From Castanea sativa (Eukaryota; Streptophyta; Magnoliopsida; Fagales; Fagaceae), in contig NC_134017.1 of NCBI RefSeq assembly GCF_040712315.1, forward strand, positions 13,918,001 to 13,982,000: a stretch of DNA of 64,000 bases, written 5' to 3'. Below the pieces are notes generated by a model. The model had not been told where the DNA came from. It saw only the letters and a program-made list of their open reading frames with translations, and searched no databases. Of this stretch, positions 1 to 11,513 are shown piece by piece; position 1 is the first letter of the stretch, and every line of letters starts with the position of its first letter. The translations under genes and the position numbers were made by a program.

Positions 1-214
1 TAATCTGCACAAGGTTCGATCTATCTAGTCTAATTTTTGATCGATCGAGCCTTGCAAATTTACACCAATAAATCATGCAATCACTTGATTCCAACTTTAC
101 AATTAAGCACACTTTGAGTAGCCTAAATCTAGACTTAAGTTTTTATCATAGTTTGCCAACACATTACAAATTGAAGTTCTAAAACATTATTCCCTAAGAT
201 ATTAGAACCTAACA
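1..214 (-). repeat. S1 3' LTR, partial
   Basis: This aligns with 4902-5116 and shares the TCGATCGATCGAGCC cluster and the terminal CCTAACA (TGTTAGG on the minus strand). The rest of the LTR lies beyond the window edge. Confidence 0.85.
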
Positions 215-232
215 ATCTCCTCCTTTGGCAAT
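215..232 (-). other. S1 polypurine tract
   Basis: On the minus strand ATTGCCAAAGGAGGAGAT abuts the TGTTAGG start of the 3' LTR. This is the usual position and form of the plus-strand primer in SIRE-type Copia elements. A very similar tract lies beside the LTR that ends at 57222. Confidence 0.8.
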
Positions 233-728
233 CTGTGACAAAACACATTACAAGCATGAAATGCTCAAGTTACAAAAACTGCCCATTTAAAATTAAAATG
301 CCCTAAACACAAATCAACCTAACTACTATCTATCAGTTGCCAGTGTAGACAGCAGCACGATTGAATTAACCTGTATATTCCTGAAACACTCAACATACAC
401 ATAAACGCATGTGTGGAAAATACAATTAAAACAAAATAAATTCTTGATTTCACAACACATAAAATAAAAGACATATATCATGAATAACCTCATAATATAA
501 ATCAATAACTAATGTATCACATGTGAAACAAGAAACAATAAAACAAATAAAAACAAAGTGTCTCCCCCTAACATATACAACCCATATAAAATAAATTTAT
601 CAAAGAAGCACCTAAATACAATCTAGCTCCAAAACAAAAACAACTCCCCCTATCAACAAAAACTCAAAACTCCCCCTATAAACATGCATAAGTACTCCCC
701 TTTTTTGTGACGAATTGTCAAAGGGCAA

Positions 729-1790
729 TCACGACTCATCATCAAAAGGTGGAGGTGGAGGTGGAGGTGAAGGAAAATGTCTAGTACTCGCCAAATCAGC
801 TCGTAAAGCCTAAAGCTGAGCAAGCACATCCACCAAAATCTATCCTTGAGCCGCCTGAACGGTCAAGACAGTGTTCAGCATAGTCCGTAGGGAAGCATCG
901 CTCGAAGAAGAAGGTGGAGGATCAACAGCGGCAGTAGGGCTGACATACTCCTCAGCAATGGGGTCACTTGAAGAAGGAGGCTGGGATGCATCACTTATGG
1001 AAGACTCAACTCTAGGCTGTTTAGAGCTAGCTTTCATCTGAGCCGCTCTTTGCCTAAGAAAGGTGGCACCTATGGGAACAATGATATGAACAGGCTCGAA
1101 AGCTAGGAAATCCTCTAAACCTAAATCTAACAAAATCCTATGATTGAAAACAGGAAAAAAAATACCATGAGATTTGACACTACTCTTATGAACCTCAACC
1201 AATGAACGAATGAAAAGAATAGGAAAACTCATAGGAGCATTGGTGACAAGAGCATACAAAAACACACATCTCTCAAGAGGGATAGTGTGTAAGTGAGAGA
1301 TAGGCCAAATGGAATGACAAGATGTCGGGAAAAACATATAATTAAGCTTAGTAAGCTCATGAGAAGTGATCTGAGGATCAGTACTCCATCGAATGGTAGT
1401 ACCGGTGAGTAAGGACATAATGTCATTAAAAGGAGGGGTCTCGATGTAAGGATACACAAGCTACTGTACCAAAGGTACACCAAGAGTAGAGGCCACTACA
1501 TGGGGTGTAATGACATACTCCTCAGTCCTTATCTAACTTCTCACATACTGAGTGTTAGAGGCATCGGAGTGGACAGAGATGTTCGAATAGAACTCTCTTA
1601 TCAAAGCAGCCGGAGGAGGATGCCTTACATCTAGGAGTGGTAGCCAACCCCGACTCTCAAAGTTCCTCCTAATCTCCCCATTAAGCTCATCTAAAATCAC
1701 CTTATGCTCAGCCCAAACCGAAATATAGATATTAAGTTTTTCATAGGTTTCTTGGTTTTTCTCAGTAATAAAATTGGTGTGTACATTATT
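729..1790 (-). pseudogene. S1 ORF2: PF20167-like 'putative plant transposon protein', broken
   Basis: The minus-strand reading from about 1790 to the TGA at 729 holds an ordered protein. It has a charged N-terminal part (KLNIYISVWAEHKVILDELN near 1750-1690), then REFYSN near 1590, then a long hydrophobic mid-region containing VYPYIETPPFNDIM near 1457-1415. A Ser/Pro-rich tail ends in a run of eight prolines and FDDES. In-frame stops lie near 1535, 1460, 838 and 810, so it is dead. The layout matches the S2 ORF at 62671-63830: the same EFYSN motif, the same low-complexity tail and the same place just before the purine tract. The family is known mainly as a plant repeat domain of unknown function. 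Its start is lost where the coding strand meets the inverted module near 1790-1840. Confidence 0.7.
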
Positions 1791-1838
1791 GGGCTATAAT
1801 AAATTCAAATATAATAAAATTGGTGTGTACATTATGAG
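1767..1838. repeat. Short direct repeat at an S1 internal breakpoint
   Basis: The string ATAAAATTGGTGTGTACATT occurs near 1769 and again near 1816. The first copy is still inside the minus-strand ORF2. The second lies where plus-oriented noncoding sequence begins, so it marks the likely junction of an internal rearrangement. Confidence 0.6.
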
Positions 1839-1839
1839 G

Positions 1840-3270
1840 CAATACAAGAAACTTCCATGATTGCAAGCTTGTTTCCAAATTTATGTGATGAATACTATAG
1901 AAAATGTGATTGATTACTATCTACTATTAATCTCACATGTATCTCATACTTTTGCTAGTTGCACACACTACATAAGTTATTACTTGCTAAACTTAGTACA
2001 TGATATTGTAAGTGAATGTATTTTGGTCATCCTAGATTATACGTTCCTTGATATTGTTGCAAAATGTGTTTGATGTTTAAGTTTTGAAAAATCTTGTTTT
2101 TGGAAGATCTGGGTTGAATTCTAGTGTTTTTGAAAAACTTTTAATCTCATACTTATGCATTTCATTCATGAAACATTATGCTTTGAGGAGTTTCTGCATT
2201 AAATTGCTCTATTTTTCAAAAATTTGAGTTTTTCAGATTTTCGATCGATCGAATCTGTCTCTCGACCAATCGAAAATGCGATAAAAATTTAGAGTTGAAT
2301 CTCCCTGGCTCGATCAGTTCTTCATTGATGCCCGATCAATCGAATGTGTTTTTCGATCGATCGAAGCTTATTTTCGACCGATCGAAATTCGAAAGTTGAG
2401 TGTTTTTTTAAAAAACTTCTACCTCACCTGTTCTTCACTTTTTCAAAGCTTTTCATAGACTTTTCTCATTTTCTCTCCTCGACCGATCCAATCTAAGATT
2501 TTTTGTCATTTTCTACCACAAAATTCTCCAAGGTTTTTGTGCTCAAGCATTGGTAAGTCTTTTATACCCTTCCTTTTTCAATAAAAACACATGTGTTCAT
2601 GCATTTTCATGCATTTTTATTCAAAATTTCGAACAAAGGATTTTAGGAATTTTTGAGTTTTTCAATCGGTTTTAATCAATATTGATCAATGGGTTTTTGT
2701 TCTTAGATGTTGTAATCATGTTTCCCATGCATTAATTTGATCAATTTTGTGATTTGGGAAAAATTAAAATTTCTAGGGATTGAGATTTTGTAAAATTGGG
2801 AATTTTGTTCAATTGAGCTAAAATTGATGAAATTGAATAGTGTTATTGATTGATTATGTACATTATATGATGTTATCTAACTAGTGTAATGATAAATTGA
2901 TTAATTTGGTTAATTTTTGAAATTGGGTTTTTCAAATTTTGGGGTTTTTGGAATAAAACTCTATGTTCAAGTCAATTGATGGTTAATGGAGTAAAATTGA
3001 ACAAATTTCATTGCATTAGAGTATGCATCATATGTGAATTTCATTACATGAATCATATAGATTGTTATTTATTGATATTTTTGTGCTCTAACCTTCTCTA
3101 ATGTAGTTTGCCCTTATGTTTCTTTCTTGTTTTTGTTTTCCTTTTTGTGCATGTGCTACACTTTCTCAAACAAAAAATCTTATGATATGCACTAAGGTGT
3201 TCATGATTGGCTAGTAAATAGTGGTGAGATAGTTATTTATGTCTTTTTCTTAGGATGTTTTATTCCTTAC
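1840..3270 (+). other. S1 noncoding module, in the opposite orientation to the element
   Basis: This stretch parallels the S2 module at about 61310-62670, in the same order and on the plus strand. It has an ATGATTGCAAGC box (1857; S2 near 61316), a TCGA-rich cluster (2236-2400; S2 61800-62120) and an AAGGTTT...TTGGTAAG splice-donor-like site (2552; S2 62279), followed by T-rich intron-like sequence. Everything else in S1 reads on the minus strand, so the module appears inverted within S1. I see no ORF of note here. Confidence 0.5.
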
Positions 3271-3674
3271 AATCAAAAGCATGTGACTTCAAAATCAAGA
3301 TCATGTGATCAAAAACTATAAACAATTCCCACATAACATGCATTACATAACCAAAACTAGCAAAGTGCAATAAAATTAATCTCATCCAAGCTAAACAAGG
3401 TATACAAGAATGTTATGTAAAAGTACTATGACCAACCTTAATTACAAAATCCAAGATATATAAAGCAAAACACATTTTCCCTTTTCTTTTTCCTTTTTTT
3501 TTTATATAATTTTTTGGAAAAACAAAAACAATCTAACATGAAATGCATGAATGTAATGCAATACAATTCCTAAAGGAAAAAAGGAAAACAAAAACACCAA
3601 AAGAAAGAAAAAAATGGTCACAAGAAATTAAGAGATGAAGCACAAGGACCATGTCAGAATGACTCAATTAGATT

Positions 3675-4185
3675 GAGCTTTTTGCATCCAAAACTTTTTA
3701 GATGCAATTCTAGCATTGGAGTTATTATTCACATGAGAATTCTGAGCAACTCCAGGATTGGTATAAAGGTTCAAAGCCTTTACCAGTTCACCAATAAGTA
3801 CCATAGGTACTTGTGCTTAAGACACAGGTACTTAAGCGCTTATTTGCACGCTTGGCAGCTTGCAAATTGAAACAATTTGGACGAATATGTCCTGTTTATC
3901 CACAAAAATGACAAACTCACACAGGTTTATCATGCAACTTATCCTTAAGAAGATTAGGATTCTTAAGCTTGGTCTCTCTAAGATTAACTCTAATCTTCCT
4001 AAGGTTGGTGTAACTTTTACTGGTTTGACACTTTCACTCTTGGGTAGCTCAGAAGAAGGAACAAAATTTGTGGAATAAGTTTCAGACATTGAGATGCTTT
4101 TTACAAAACCTAGACTAGTTTTGTCAAAATGAGACTTCTGAACACTCAACATTAGCAATAAGAACTACAAAGAATCCGTGATAAC
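3675..4185 (-). pseudogene. S1 gag C-terminal remnant with CCHC zinc knuckle
   Basis: The minus strand shows the Copia gag tail. A Ser/Lys-rich segment (KSHFDKTSLGFVKS, then TNFVPSSELP) is followed near 3913-3872 by a CCHC knuckle, C-x2-C-x4-H-x4-C, reading CHFCG-stop-TGHIRPNC. A final KKFWMQKAQSN and stop follow near 3680. One zinc-knuckle codon is a stop. The N-terminal capsid part (DUF4219/UBN2) is missing between the primer binding site and this fragment. The same knuckle and C-terminal KxW motif occur in the S2 gag, which ends just as abruptly with no pol after it. Confidence 0.75.
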
Positions 4186-4238
4186 AGGTGTCAAGGATCA
4201 ACTCTTAGATCAAAAGATCTAAACACTAGAGCTAACCC

Positions 4239-4250
4239 CCTCTGATACCA
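4239..4250 (-). other. S1 primer binding site (tRNA-Met type)
   Basis: The minus strand reads TGGTATCAGAGG two bases inside the LTR end. It matches the TGGTATCAGAGC primer site typical of plant Copia elements, which is complementary to the initiator tRNA-Met 3' end. Confidence 0.85.
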
Positions 4251-4252
4251 GT

Positions 4253-5116
4253 TGTTGAGATTTAGACCCCTTAACAAAATATGTTTAACCTAATATTAAG
4301 CCAAGTTGATTAACAGATTTGTTAATTAACACTAGGTTAAACTAATATGTGTAACAAAAATATAATGCGAAAAATATAAAGAACACAAAGATCTGATGAC
4401 CTAGGAAAACCAAACCGGTAAAAAACTTGGGGAGGATTTAACCTAACTATCCTCAAGGTAAAACAGATCCACTATGAAAGAATTGAAGTTTGTACAATAA
4501 GACTTAGATCACTAACGTCCTACTACTACCTCGAGTAGAAAACTTACTACCACGACCATATGACAGCTCTGAGTCCACGGACTTCTTCTTTCTCTTGATC
4601 CACAGCAACCACAAGTTCTCCTACTTGTGACTTTAAGACTCAACTCAAAGATTTCAGATCTTCGTTAAATTCTTGTGCAGCAACTGAAGGGATCACCAAG
4701 TTCTTGACATCAATCTTGATCTTGATAACCCTAAGTATGTATAAAGATAAACATCTCTAGATCTCATAAGAGATTCACACACACAGCATATCAAAAACCT
4801 TTAAAACGTATCTAGGGTTTTTCTATTTATATGAGACATAAAAATATAAAACCCTATATGTCAAACGGGCTTGGGCTGAGTTGGAAAATTATGCAGAAAA
4901 ATAATCTGCATGAGGTTCAATCGATTGAGTCTAATTTTTGATCGATCGAGCCTTGCAGATTTACACCAATAAATCCTGCAATCACTTGATTCCAACTTTA
5001 TAATTAAACACACTTTGAGTAGCTTAAATCTAGACTCTAAGTTTTAATCATGGTTTGCCAACACATTACAAATTAAAATTCTAATACATTAGTCCCTAAG
5101 GTCTTAAAACCTAACA
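4253..5116 (-). repeat. S1 5' LTR
   Basis: This 864-bp LTR has TGTTAGG...CTCAACA termini on the minus strand. It contains a TCGATCGATCGAGCC cluster (about 4938-4955) and, downstream on the minus strand, a CATATAAATAG TATA-like box near 4836. The primer binding site follows directly at its 3' end. Confidence 0.85.
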
Positions 5117-5480
5117 GTTACTAACATTGTGTTCATGCTCACACACTTTGAATAAAACTCTTTTTCAACCGTTCATTGTTTTTAAAAAGAACAAATATAA
5201 AAAAGTTAGAGATTAGAGGTTTTTATTTATTTATTTTTTTTTAAGAGGAAATATGATGACGATGGTATTTATATACATAGATCTAGTTAATCAACTTGTG
5301 AATTTTATTACCCGTAGAGAGTGAATTCTCAAGATGGATTACTATTTTGGCAAAGTAGGGAACTATATGATTTTTCATATCTCTTAGTATAACTACTGGC
5401 CCTCGTAGTTTATTATTATTATTATTATTATTTTAAGAATTGTTGTTGCTTATAGAGTTTACAAGAGTTTGGCAAGAGTC
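5117..5480. repeat. Interspersed repeat, paralogous to 49560-50110
   Basis: Shared blocks in the same order include ACATTGTGTTCA, GAAATATGATGA, GTTAATCAACTTG, GAATTTTAT, GAATTCTCAAGAT, TATTTTGGCAA and TTGCTTATAGAGTTTA. This copy has no insertion after GTTAATCAACTTG, while the other copy carries a SINE there. I cannot name the family. From 5481 to 5834 the sequence is AT-rich with nothing recognisable. Confidence 0.7.
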
Positions 5481-5837
5481 TTGTAGTTTAATTGACACTT
5501 TTTCATACATAAAGTACATAAAAATTTACAAAAAAAAAGTTCGAGCTACAATAAATTAAACAATATTTATAAACAGAATTAATTAAGTATAATTATGTAC
5601 TCCTAAAGGCAAAGGTGGTATAGGTTTTAGGGATATCTAGGCGTTTAATTTAGCCATGCTTGCTAAACAAGCGTGACATTTGGTTAATAATACACCCTCT
5701 TTATTCTATCGGGTGTATAAATCAAGATATTTCCTCCATTGCTCTTTCTTGAACGTTGAATTGGGCAATAACCCTTCTTCTGTGTGGCCGAGTTTGCTGG
5801 CACCACCATAGAAGCCATTAGATTCACCCATTTGGCA

Positions 5838-6923
5838 GAGGCTCCCCTCCTGTTTAAAACTCTACCATTCCCTCCTGTTTTAATATAGATAAAGGACACG
5901 TGGCAGATAAACAATCTAAAGGCTAAAAATATGCCATGTCATTCTCTCAATTTTTTTGTCTCTTTTTTTTTTTTTTTTTTTTTTTACTCTTTCTACCGTC
6001 AGCACTCTCATGGTCTGAGCATCAGAGGTGTTCAGTTCAAAACATGCCGGTGATGAGTGGAAATTTTTCGTTGCAGTTTGGTTGCGTGCGACTGCGAGGG
6101 ACACACCCAAGAAACTGTGGCAGTTGAGACTGATGTGGCGGTGAGTGTTGTGGCTAGAGCGTTGACGCCGTCAAGGCTGAGTTTGGTTCGACGGCAGAGG
6201 CTGGGTTTTTTTTTTTTTTTAATGTGGGTTTGGTTTCTCTAGATTTGCGAATATGGGTAGAATGAATATGCGTTGTGGGTGGTTGATGGGTTGATAGTGC
6301 TTTTTATCTCCAATGGCTTCGTCCTGTTTGCTCAAAGTCGTTGTTTGTTGCATCAGTGGTAGGTTTGCAAGGAGATTGCTGAAGGGTGCGGGCAATTAAG
6401 AATAAAAAATATGTTGTAAGAGCATCCACAGTAGTGGAGTTAAAAATTTAGCAATTTAGCTCCACCAAAAGTTACTTTATCTATTTTACCTACACACATG
6501 CTGCAGCAGTGGATCTATTTTAGCTTTCAACACAATAAAATAATATAAACATCACAATAAAATAATATATCTACCACAATAAAATAATACATCTCACTGC
6601 AATAAAAACACCACAATAAAAAGGTAATGTGAACACAAAATAAAAAATTAAATTTTTTTAACTCTCATGAACAGTGCACATCTATCTATAGATGTGCACT
6701 GTAGCAATGAGCTAAAAAAATATAGATTTAGCTCCACTGCTGCATGCTTCTTTTTGGTGTTTTGGTGGAGTTAAAATAGCTATATAGCTATTTAGCTCCA
6801 CTGCTGCAAGTGCTCTAACGTGTTTTATTTTCTACCGTTAGATTTATTACTTGCCACGTGTTCTCCATTTGTATTAAAATGGGTGGAAACATGAGAGTTT
6901 TAAACGGGAGGGGAGGCTCTCCC
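5838..6923. mobile_element. Non-autonomous DNA transposon with ~75-bp terminal inverted repeats
   Basis: The left arm (5838-5910, starting GAGGCTCCCCTCCTGTTTAA) pairs with the right arm (6850-6923, GAGCCTCCCCTCCCGTTTAA when reversed). Both arms include an ACACGTGGCA block. The interior is partly GC-rich with no convincing protein. A second MITE sits inside at 6420-6815. The arm length suggests a Mutator-like element, but I could not settle a TSD. Confidence 0.65.
6420..6815. mobile_element. PIF/Harbinger-type MITE (396 bp), nested
   Basis: The ends are GAGCATCCACAGTAGTGGAG and, reversed, GAGCACTTGCAGCAGTGGAG. They are flanked by TAA on both sides (6417-6419 and 6816-6818), the 3-bp TSD of PIF/Harbinger elements. 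The middle holds a near-perfect palindrome, AGTGCACATCTAT / ATAGATGTGCACT (about 6673-6702). Confidence 0.75.
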
Positions 6924-7311
6924 CATGGATTTCATAACAGCTTAAACGTTTAAAACAAATGATGAATTGTATATATGTTCTATATTTTTAGTCCACAAGT
7001 TCTTCTTTGGTGATTTATATTGGTTTGTTCTTTGTTGAGCAGATAACTGGGGAATAGTTGGGGAGGTCAGGCTAGTATCAGACATGAATAAGAGAAAAGC
7101 TGAGATGACTTGCTATTCTGACTATTTTATTGCTCTTCTAGGTCTCTCTTTCATTTTCTTTCAGACTCTGAAATTGTGGACAATTGGATTACTGATTTTT
7201 ATGCATATGACTGGGTGGGTATGGTCCGTAGGGAACTTTGGAAGAGTTATTGGAAGTTGTCACATGGTCCCAACTTGGAATCCACGACAAGCCTGTAAAG
7301 CAACTTCATGA

Positions 7312-8131
7312 TTCAGACTAAAATTTGAAAGCTAGTTCGCATATATATTGGATGATCAAAATCTGATATGTAATGTTTGTTCATAATTTTTATATAAACC
7401 CTCACTTTTGATCTTGTTTTCTCTTATTCTTTTTTATATTTTTTTTAAAGTTTTGAGAGGAGATAGATATAAAAGAGAATAAAAATACATATTTAGCCTT
7501 ATATTTAACGAAGGTAGATAATGGAACCCTAATTAAGCTAATTTCAAGAGGGTAAAATGTTAAATTTCAAATCACAGATAGGTAACTTAAATTTTGGCCA
7601 AACCACAAGTGGATAAGTTGTAATTAGCCCTTTAATTTTTTTATTATTATATATATAGTAGAAATTGGCATTTCTTTATTTATACACAATGGCAATGTGC
7701 TCATAAAAATAAACCAGTTTTTACTCCAAGTCGGATCCAATTTTGTCAGGTCTAGCAGTATCCTGTATCACGTAGGAGGAGAAATTATAAATGTATTGTA
7801 CTCCCGGAGAGTTTCTCATTCGAATTGTTATAATAAATTCATATAATGATAGTATATATTTCCATAGATGTCCATAGAACATCTATAGTTTCCCCAAAAA
7901 TCTAATAATAATAATAACAATAAACCTAGCTTATCCATAGATGTTAGTAGTAACTTTCATCAGGACCGTTAAAATGCATGGGTGCTAGCAATTCTTTGAT
8001 GTGCTTTATTGGAATTTGGAAGTACAATATATATATGCATTGACAAAAAGTTACCACAAGCAGAAAAGGTTCATCATCCGAAACGCCAACTTCGATTTAT
8101 AGAAATATCTTACCTTGCTAATGGATTGAAT
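7312..8131. other. Intergenic, nothing recognised
   Basis: AT-rich sequence with homopolymer runs and short TAT repeats. I see no gene, terminal repeats or duplicated target site. Confidence 0.5.
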
Positions 8132-10104
8132 TCAGTATTGAGAATCGAGATCCATATTGATCATTTCAAATGTATCGTTCAATTCTACCTCATAGCCCTC
8201 CTTTTCTGATAATTCAGTTGTTAAACTTTCCTTTAGTTTTGCGACTACCTGACTCATGTTTGGCCTTTCGCTGGAAGTTGGAGACACACAAACCATTGCA
8301 ATTTCAATAGCCTTCCAAACTGAGTTAACGCTGAAATCTCCACGCAACCTTGGATCAACAATATTTTGAATATCCCCTTTAGCAAGCATGAAACTCACCC
8401 ATTGGGTTATGTGAGTCCTTCCGTGGGATTTTTCTATCACAGGTTGATTTGTGATAATTTTCAATAAAACAACTCCAAAACTATACCAATTTGAATTGTA
8501 GTACCTGCAAGTCAAAGATTGTTATACTTTCCCATTTTTTGCTAATTTATTCTTGAGAAAGTTTGTAACACTCCTGATATTGTTTTTGGTAGAATGTTCT
8601 GATATTTATTGAATAAAAGTATAAAACTGACTAAATTATAAAAAAAGAAATACAAATATAAGTCAAAAACGCAATTTACACTCACTATTTTGTCTAAAAA
8701 TCATTTTAATCTTTTTAGTTAGAAGTTGATTATTTTAGTCTGGTAAGTTTGCCCAAAAATCATTTGTCCTTTAAGCTTGAAGTTGGTCATAGCAAGCATA
8801 AAATACTTTTTGAGTAGGTTACCGGAATAAATAACAAAATTCAAATTTAAAGTACGAAAAATAATTTTTGGGCAAAATTAGCAAGTATAAATTGCATTTT
8901 TGCCTAGATATTAATACCCTAATATATATTATAGTAACTTATAATAACTCATAAATATGCAATATAAAATTATTAACTTTGATATATAATATTAAAGAGT
9001 AGTCATTGTCATCTTCCTAAATTTTTTTAATAAAAAAATAGACTGTCTTCTTCTTAAACTCTAATGAGAATATAAAATTGTTTGTGTATGTTGCTATAGT
9101 GCTATACGCATGCACAAAAGATATCTAAAAGAGAGGGGGAAAAACTAATGATTCTCTATTTCAATAAATCAAAATAAAATATATGCTCCATATGTACATA
9201 AATTTAAATAATAATTGTAACAAAAGGAACCACTGAAGAAAAAAGCTAGATCTCTTGTTAAAAGAACTTTATTTATTTTTATTTTTATTTTGTGGGGGAA
9301 TACCTCGACCAATTGCTTCTATAGTGCCGTTATTTTTAGGATTATTGGATTAAATGAAATTTTCAAAGAGACAAACTAAGATTTTTGAATGACCAAATAT
9401 ATATATATATATAATATTGAAAAGACTATTGGCTTTTGATGGATCTCTTCATATTCTACAGCATAATAAGTTGAAAGCCTCATAGTTTTACCCTTCATTA
9501 TTTAAATTTGTATTTTTTAATTGATTTTAAATTTTAATATATTTATAAATTAGCAATTAGAATCTAGTTATATCATAGTTTCTTTAAATGATAGAATAAC
9601 TTACATAATTATCAAATTTTATTCTATATATAAATTCAATCATCATGAATGTCTATCAATAACTAGCATAATTATTAAATTTTATATTAAACCAAAAAAA
9701 AAAAAAACATTTTGTAAAAATCTATTGTGTATTACACAAGCTATTGACTAGTATTTTATATCCACTCACTCAGGGTCCAATTATTCAGGGGTGCCAACTA
9801 CGTTTGTTGACACATGTGTGTCGCCATCATTTTGGAAACTCTTCGACAAACCAAAATCACCTAGTTTGGCATTAAAGTTTTCATTTAACAAGATGTTTGT
9901 AGTTTTCACATCTCTATGGAATGACTTACAACCATGATGCAAATACTCCAATCATGTATTTCACAATCCATTATCAGTTATAGAAATTTTTTTTAAAATA
10001 TTTTAAAAATATATATTTATACAAATCAACCTATTGCCAACCTTGAGCTGCATCAATTGCTATTAGAAGTCTTGCTTTCGAACTCAAAATATTTGTATTC
10101 TGAT
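8132..10104 (-). pseudogene. Receptor-like kinase pseudogene (malectin-like/LRR-RLK type), C-terminal half of kinase
   Basis: Three minus-strand exons keep the kinase order and phases. Exon 1 (10104-10042) reads LLIAIDAAQ after an intact AG and ends at a GT. Exon 2 (9950-9770) reads EYLHHGC, then the catalytic loop [14 protein letters not shown] and DFGLSKS, and ends at GTGAGT. Exon 3 (8504-8132) starts at a good AG and carries YSFGVVLLKIITNQPVIE, WVSFMLAKGDI, DPRLRGD and ERPNMSQVVAKLKESL, ending near an acidic tail. Phases agree across the exon 2/3 join (GA|G, Glu). Damage: the exon 2 acceptor is TG rather than AG, a stop lies before LDPE, the expected LTEKSDV block is deleted before YSFG, and all N-terminal ectodomain and kinase-lobe exons are missing. 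Similar genes are plasma-membrane immune or growth receptors. This copy should be inactive. Confidence 0.85.
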
Positions 10105-10419
10105 CTGCATGCGTAAATAATATGGAGCTATAACTTAATTAGTTGTATAATTCAAATTAATAAATTAGCCTTGATCATGTTGTTTAAGAAAAACTTTTGA
10201 GGGGAAATTATTTTTAAGTTGCTACAACATAAATTGGCTCAATTTATTTTTATTTGACCCTCCCACTATTAGCTAAATTCAATTTGTTCCTTCAACTATT
10301 AGTTGAGTGAATTTAGCTTCCTAGTTTTAAAATCAAATCAATCCGTCCTATCCCTCAGTTTCCTCTCCATGATATCATTATAAGCTAGTTACAGTTATAA
10401 CCAAACCTGAAAAATGTGC

Positions 10420-11440
10420 TTCTAAGGAAGCGTTCGGGTTCGGTTGAAACGCAATGTGTTTGCGTTTCAACCGGTTTTTTTTTTTTTTATTTAAATTTAA
10501 CAAGCGCCTCCCATGAACAGTGCAAATAGGCAAATGAACTAGGGATGACAATTTTTTCCCGCCCCACTTGACCCGCCCCTCCCCGATTCGCCCCATGCGG
10601 GTTTTTCCCGCCCCGCAAAAGTGATGGGCGGGAATGGGGGCGAGATTTTAGACCTGCACCACGGGGCGGGGCGAGAATAGGTTTACACTTTTTAGACCCA
10701 CTCCGCCCTGCCCCACCCTGCACCCCGCCCCATCCTCACCCCACCCCACGTTAATAAGGATTAAGTTGTAATTATTTCATACTCTAAAATTCTACTATTT
10801 AAACAAAAATATCATCAGCTTATTTTATTCTACCTAATGTGGTTCTACCTCTCTTTTCTCTCAAGCAAAGTTGGAAATAATGTACCAATTTTAACTCTTT
10901 TTTTTGTCTTTTCATTCATGATTCATATGTCTTTCTCAAATTACTTTTCATCATTAACATAATATGAGATATTTGTGTCATACTATGAGATTTTTGTTGT
11001 GACATTGTCTTGTTAAACATTTAGATAATATTATTTAATTTTTGCTAAAAATTAGTTTGATTTGATAGGATAAATTTATTTATAATTTCAAGTATATTTT
11101 TAATATTGAAACATGTTATTTTATTTGAAAAAATGGTAATAGTTATAGGGAAAATTAACAAGAAATAAAGTTTTACAGTGTAGGGTAGGACTTCGCGGGT
11201 CTTCGTGGGGCCTTAAGGGGCGGGGATGGGGCAAGAAATTTTCCCCGTCATGCGGGGCGGGGCGGGGATAGGGCAAGAAAAATCTATACGGGGCAGGGGC
11301 GAAGATCCCATCCTTCAACCCCACCCCGCCCCATTGCCATCCCTAAAATGAACAGTAAATTCATTTATAAACAGTAACCGGAAAATCATTTTTTATTGTT
11401 TTCAATTTTCAGCAAAATAAGCGGTATTCAAACGTCTATT
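10420..11440. mobile_element. MITE with GCGTTT-type ends, interrupted by a hAT
   Basis: The outer sequence has AAACGCAATGTGTTTGCG plus a T-run on the left. CCATGAACAGTGC, GAACAGTAAATTC and CAGCAAAATAAGCGGTATTC flank the hAT and continue on the right. These look like the two halves of a short AACAGTG-rich MITE split by the hAT at 10540. Exact ends and TSD are uncertain. Confidence 0.45.
10540..11345. mobile_element. hAT non-autonomous element (806 bp), 8-bp TSD
   Basis: The target duplication AAATGAAC is perfect (10532-10539 and 11346-11353). The ends TAGGGATGACAAT...ATTGCCATCCCTA are inverted repeats, followed inside by strongly GC-rich CCCGCCCC / GGGGCGGGG blocks. The middle is AT-rich with no transposase. 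The 8-bp TSD and the TAGGG(A/T)TGRCAA ends are typical of hAT elements. Confidence 0.9.
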
Positions 11441-11513
11441 GGTCATGTACTCATATATGAGCCCTATATTAGTTCCTTTGTAGCAATACCCGACAAGGGT
11501 AGTCAAGTTTCTA

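Larger units (their letters stand above)
1..5116 (-). mobile_element. S1: pol-less SIRE-like Copia LTR retrotransposon (left LTR cut by window edge)
   Basis: The element reads on the minus strand: 5' LTR (5116-4253), primer binding site, gag C-terminal remnant, a noncoding module, a PF20167-like ORF, purine tract, then the 3' LTR running off the window at base 1. Positions 1-214 match 4902-5116 along their whole length, with roughly 20 differences by eye, so the insertion is old. The internal part is only about 4 kb. I see no protease, integrase, reverse transcriptase or RNase H in any frame. The outer TSD cannot be checked because the left end lies outside the window. Confidence 0.85.

Noticed and set aside
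4253..5116. Evidence of a plant pararetrovirus (TGGTATCAGAG sites with nearby ORFs)
   Set aside because: The sites abut LTRs with TG...CA-type ends and Copia gag. No coat or movement protein reading is present.
7040..7308. Possible two-exon host gene remnant (open reading with ITDFYAYDWVGMVRRELWKS)
   Set aside because: The obvious donor/acceptor pair would give a 23-bp intron, too short for a plant. An alternative donor is possible, but I cannot identify the protein, so it is not called.
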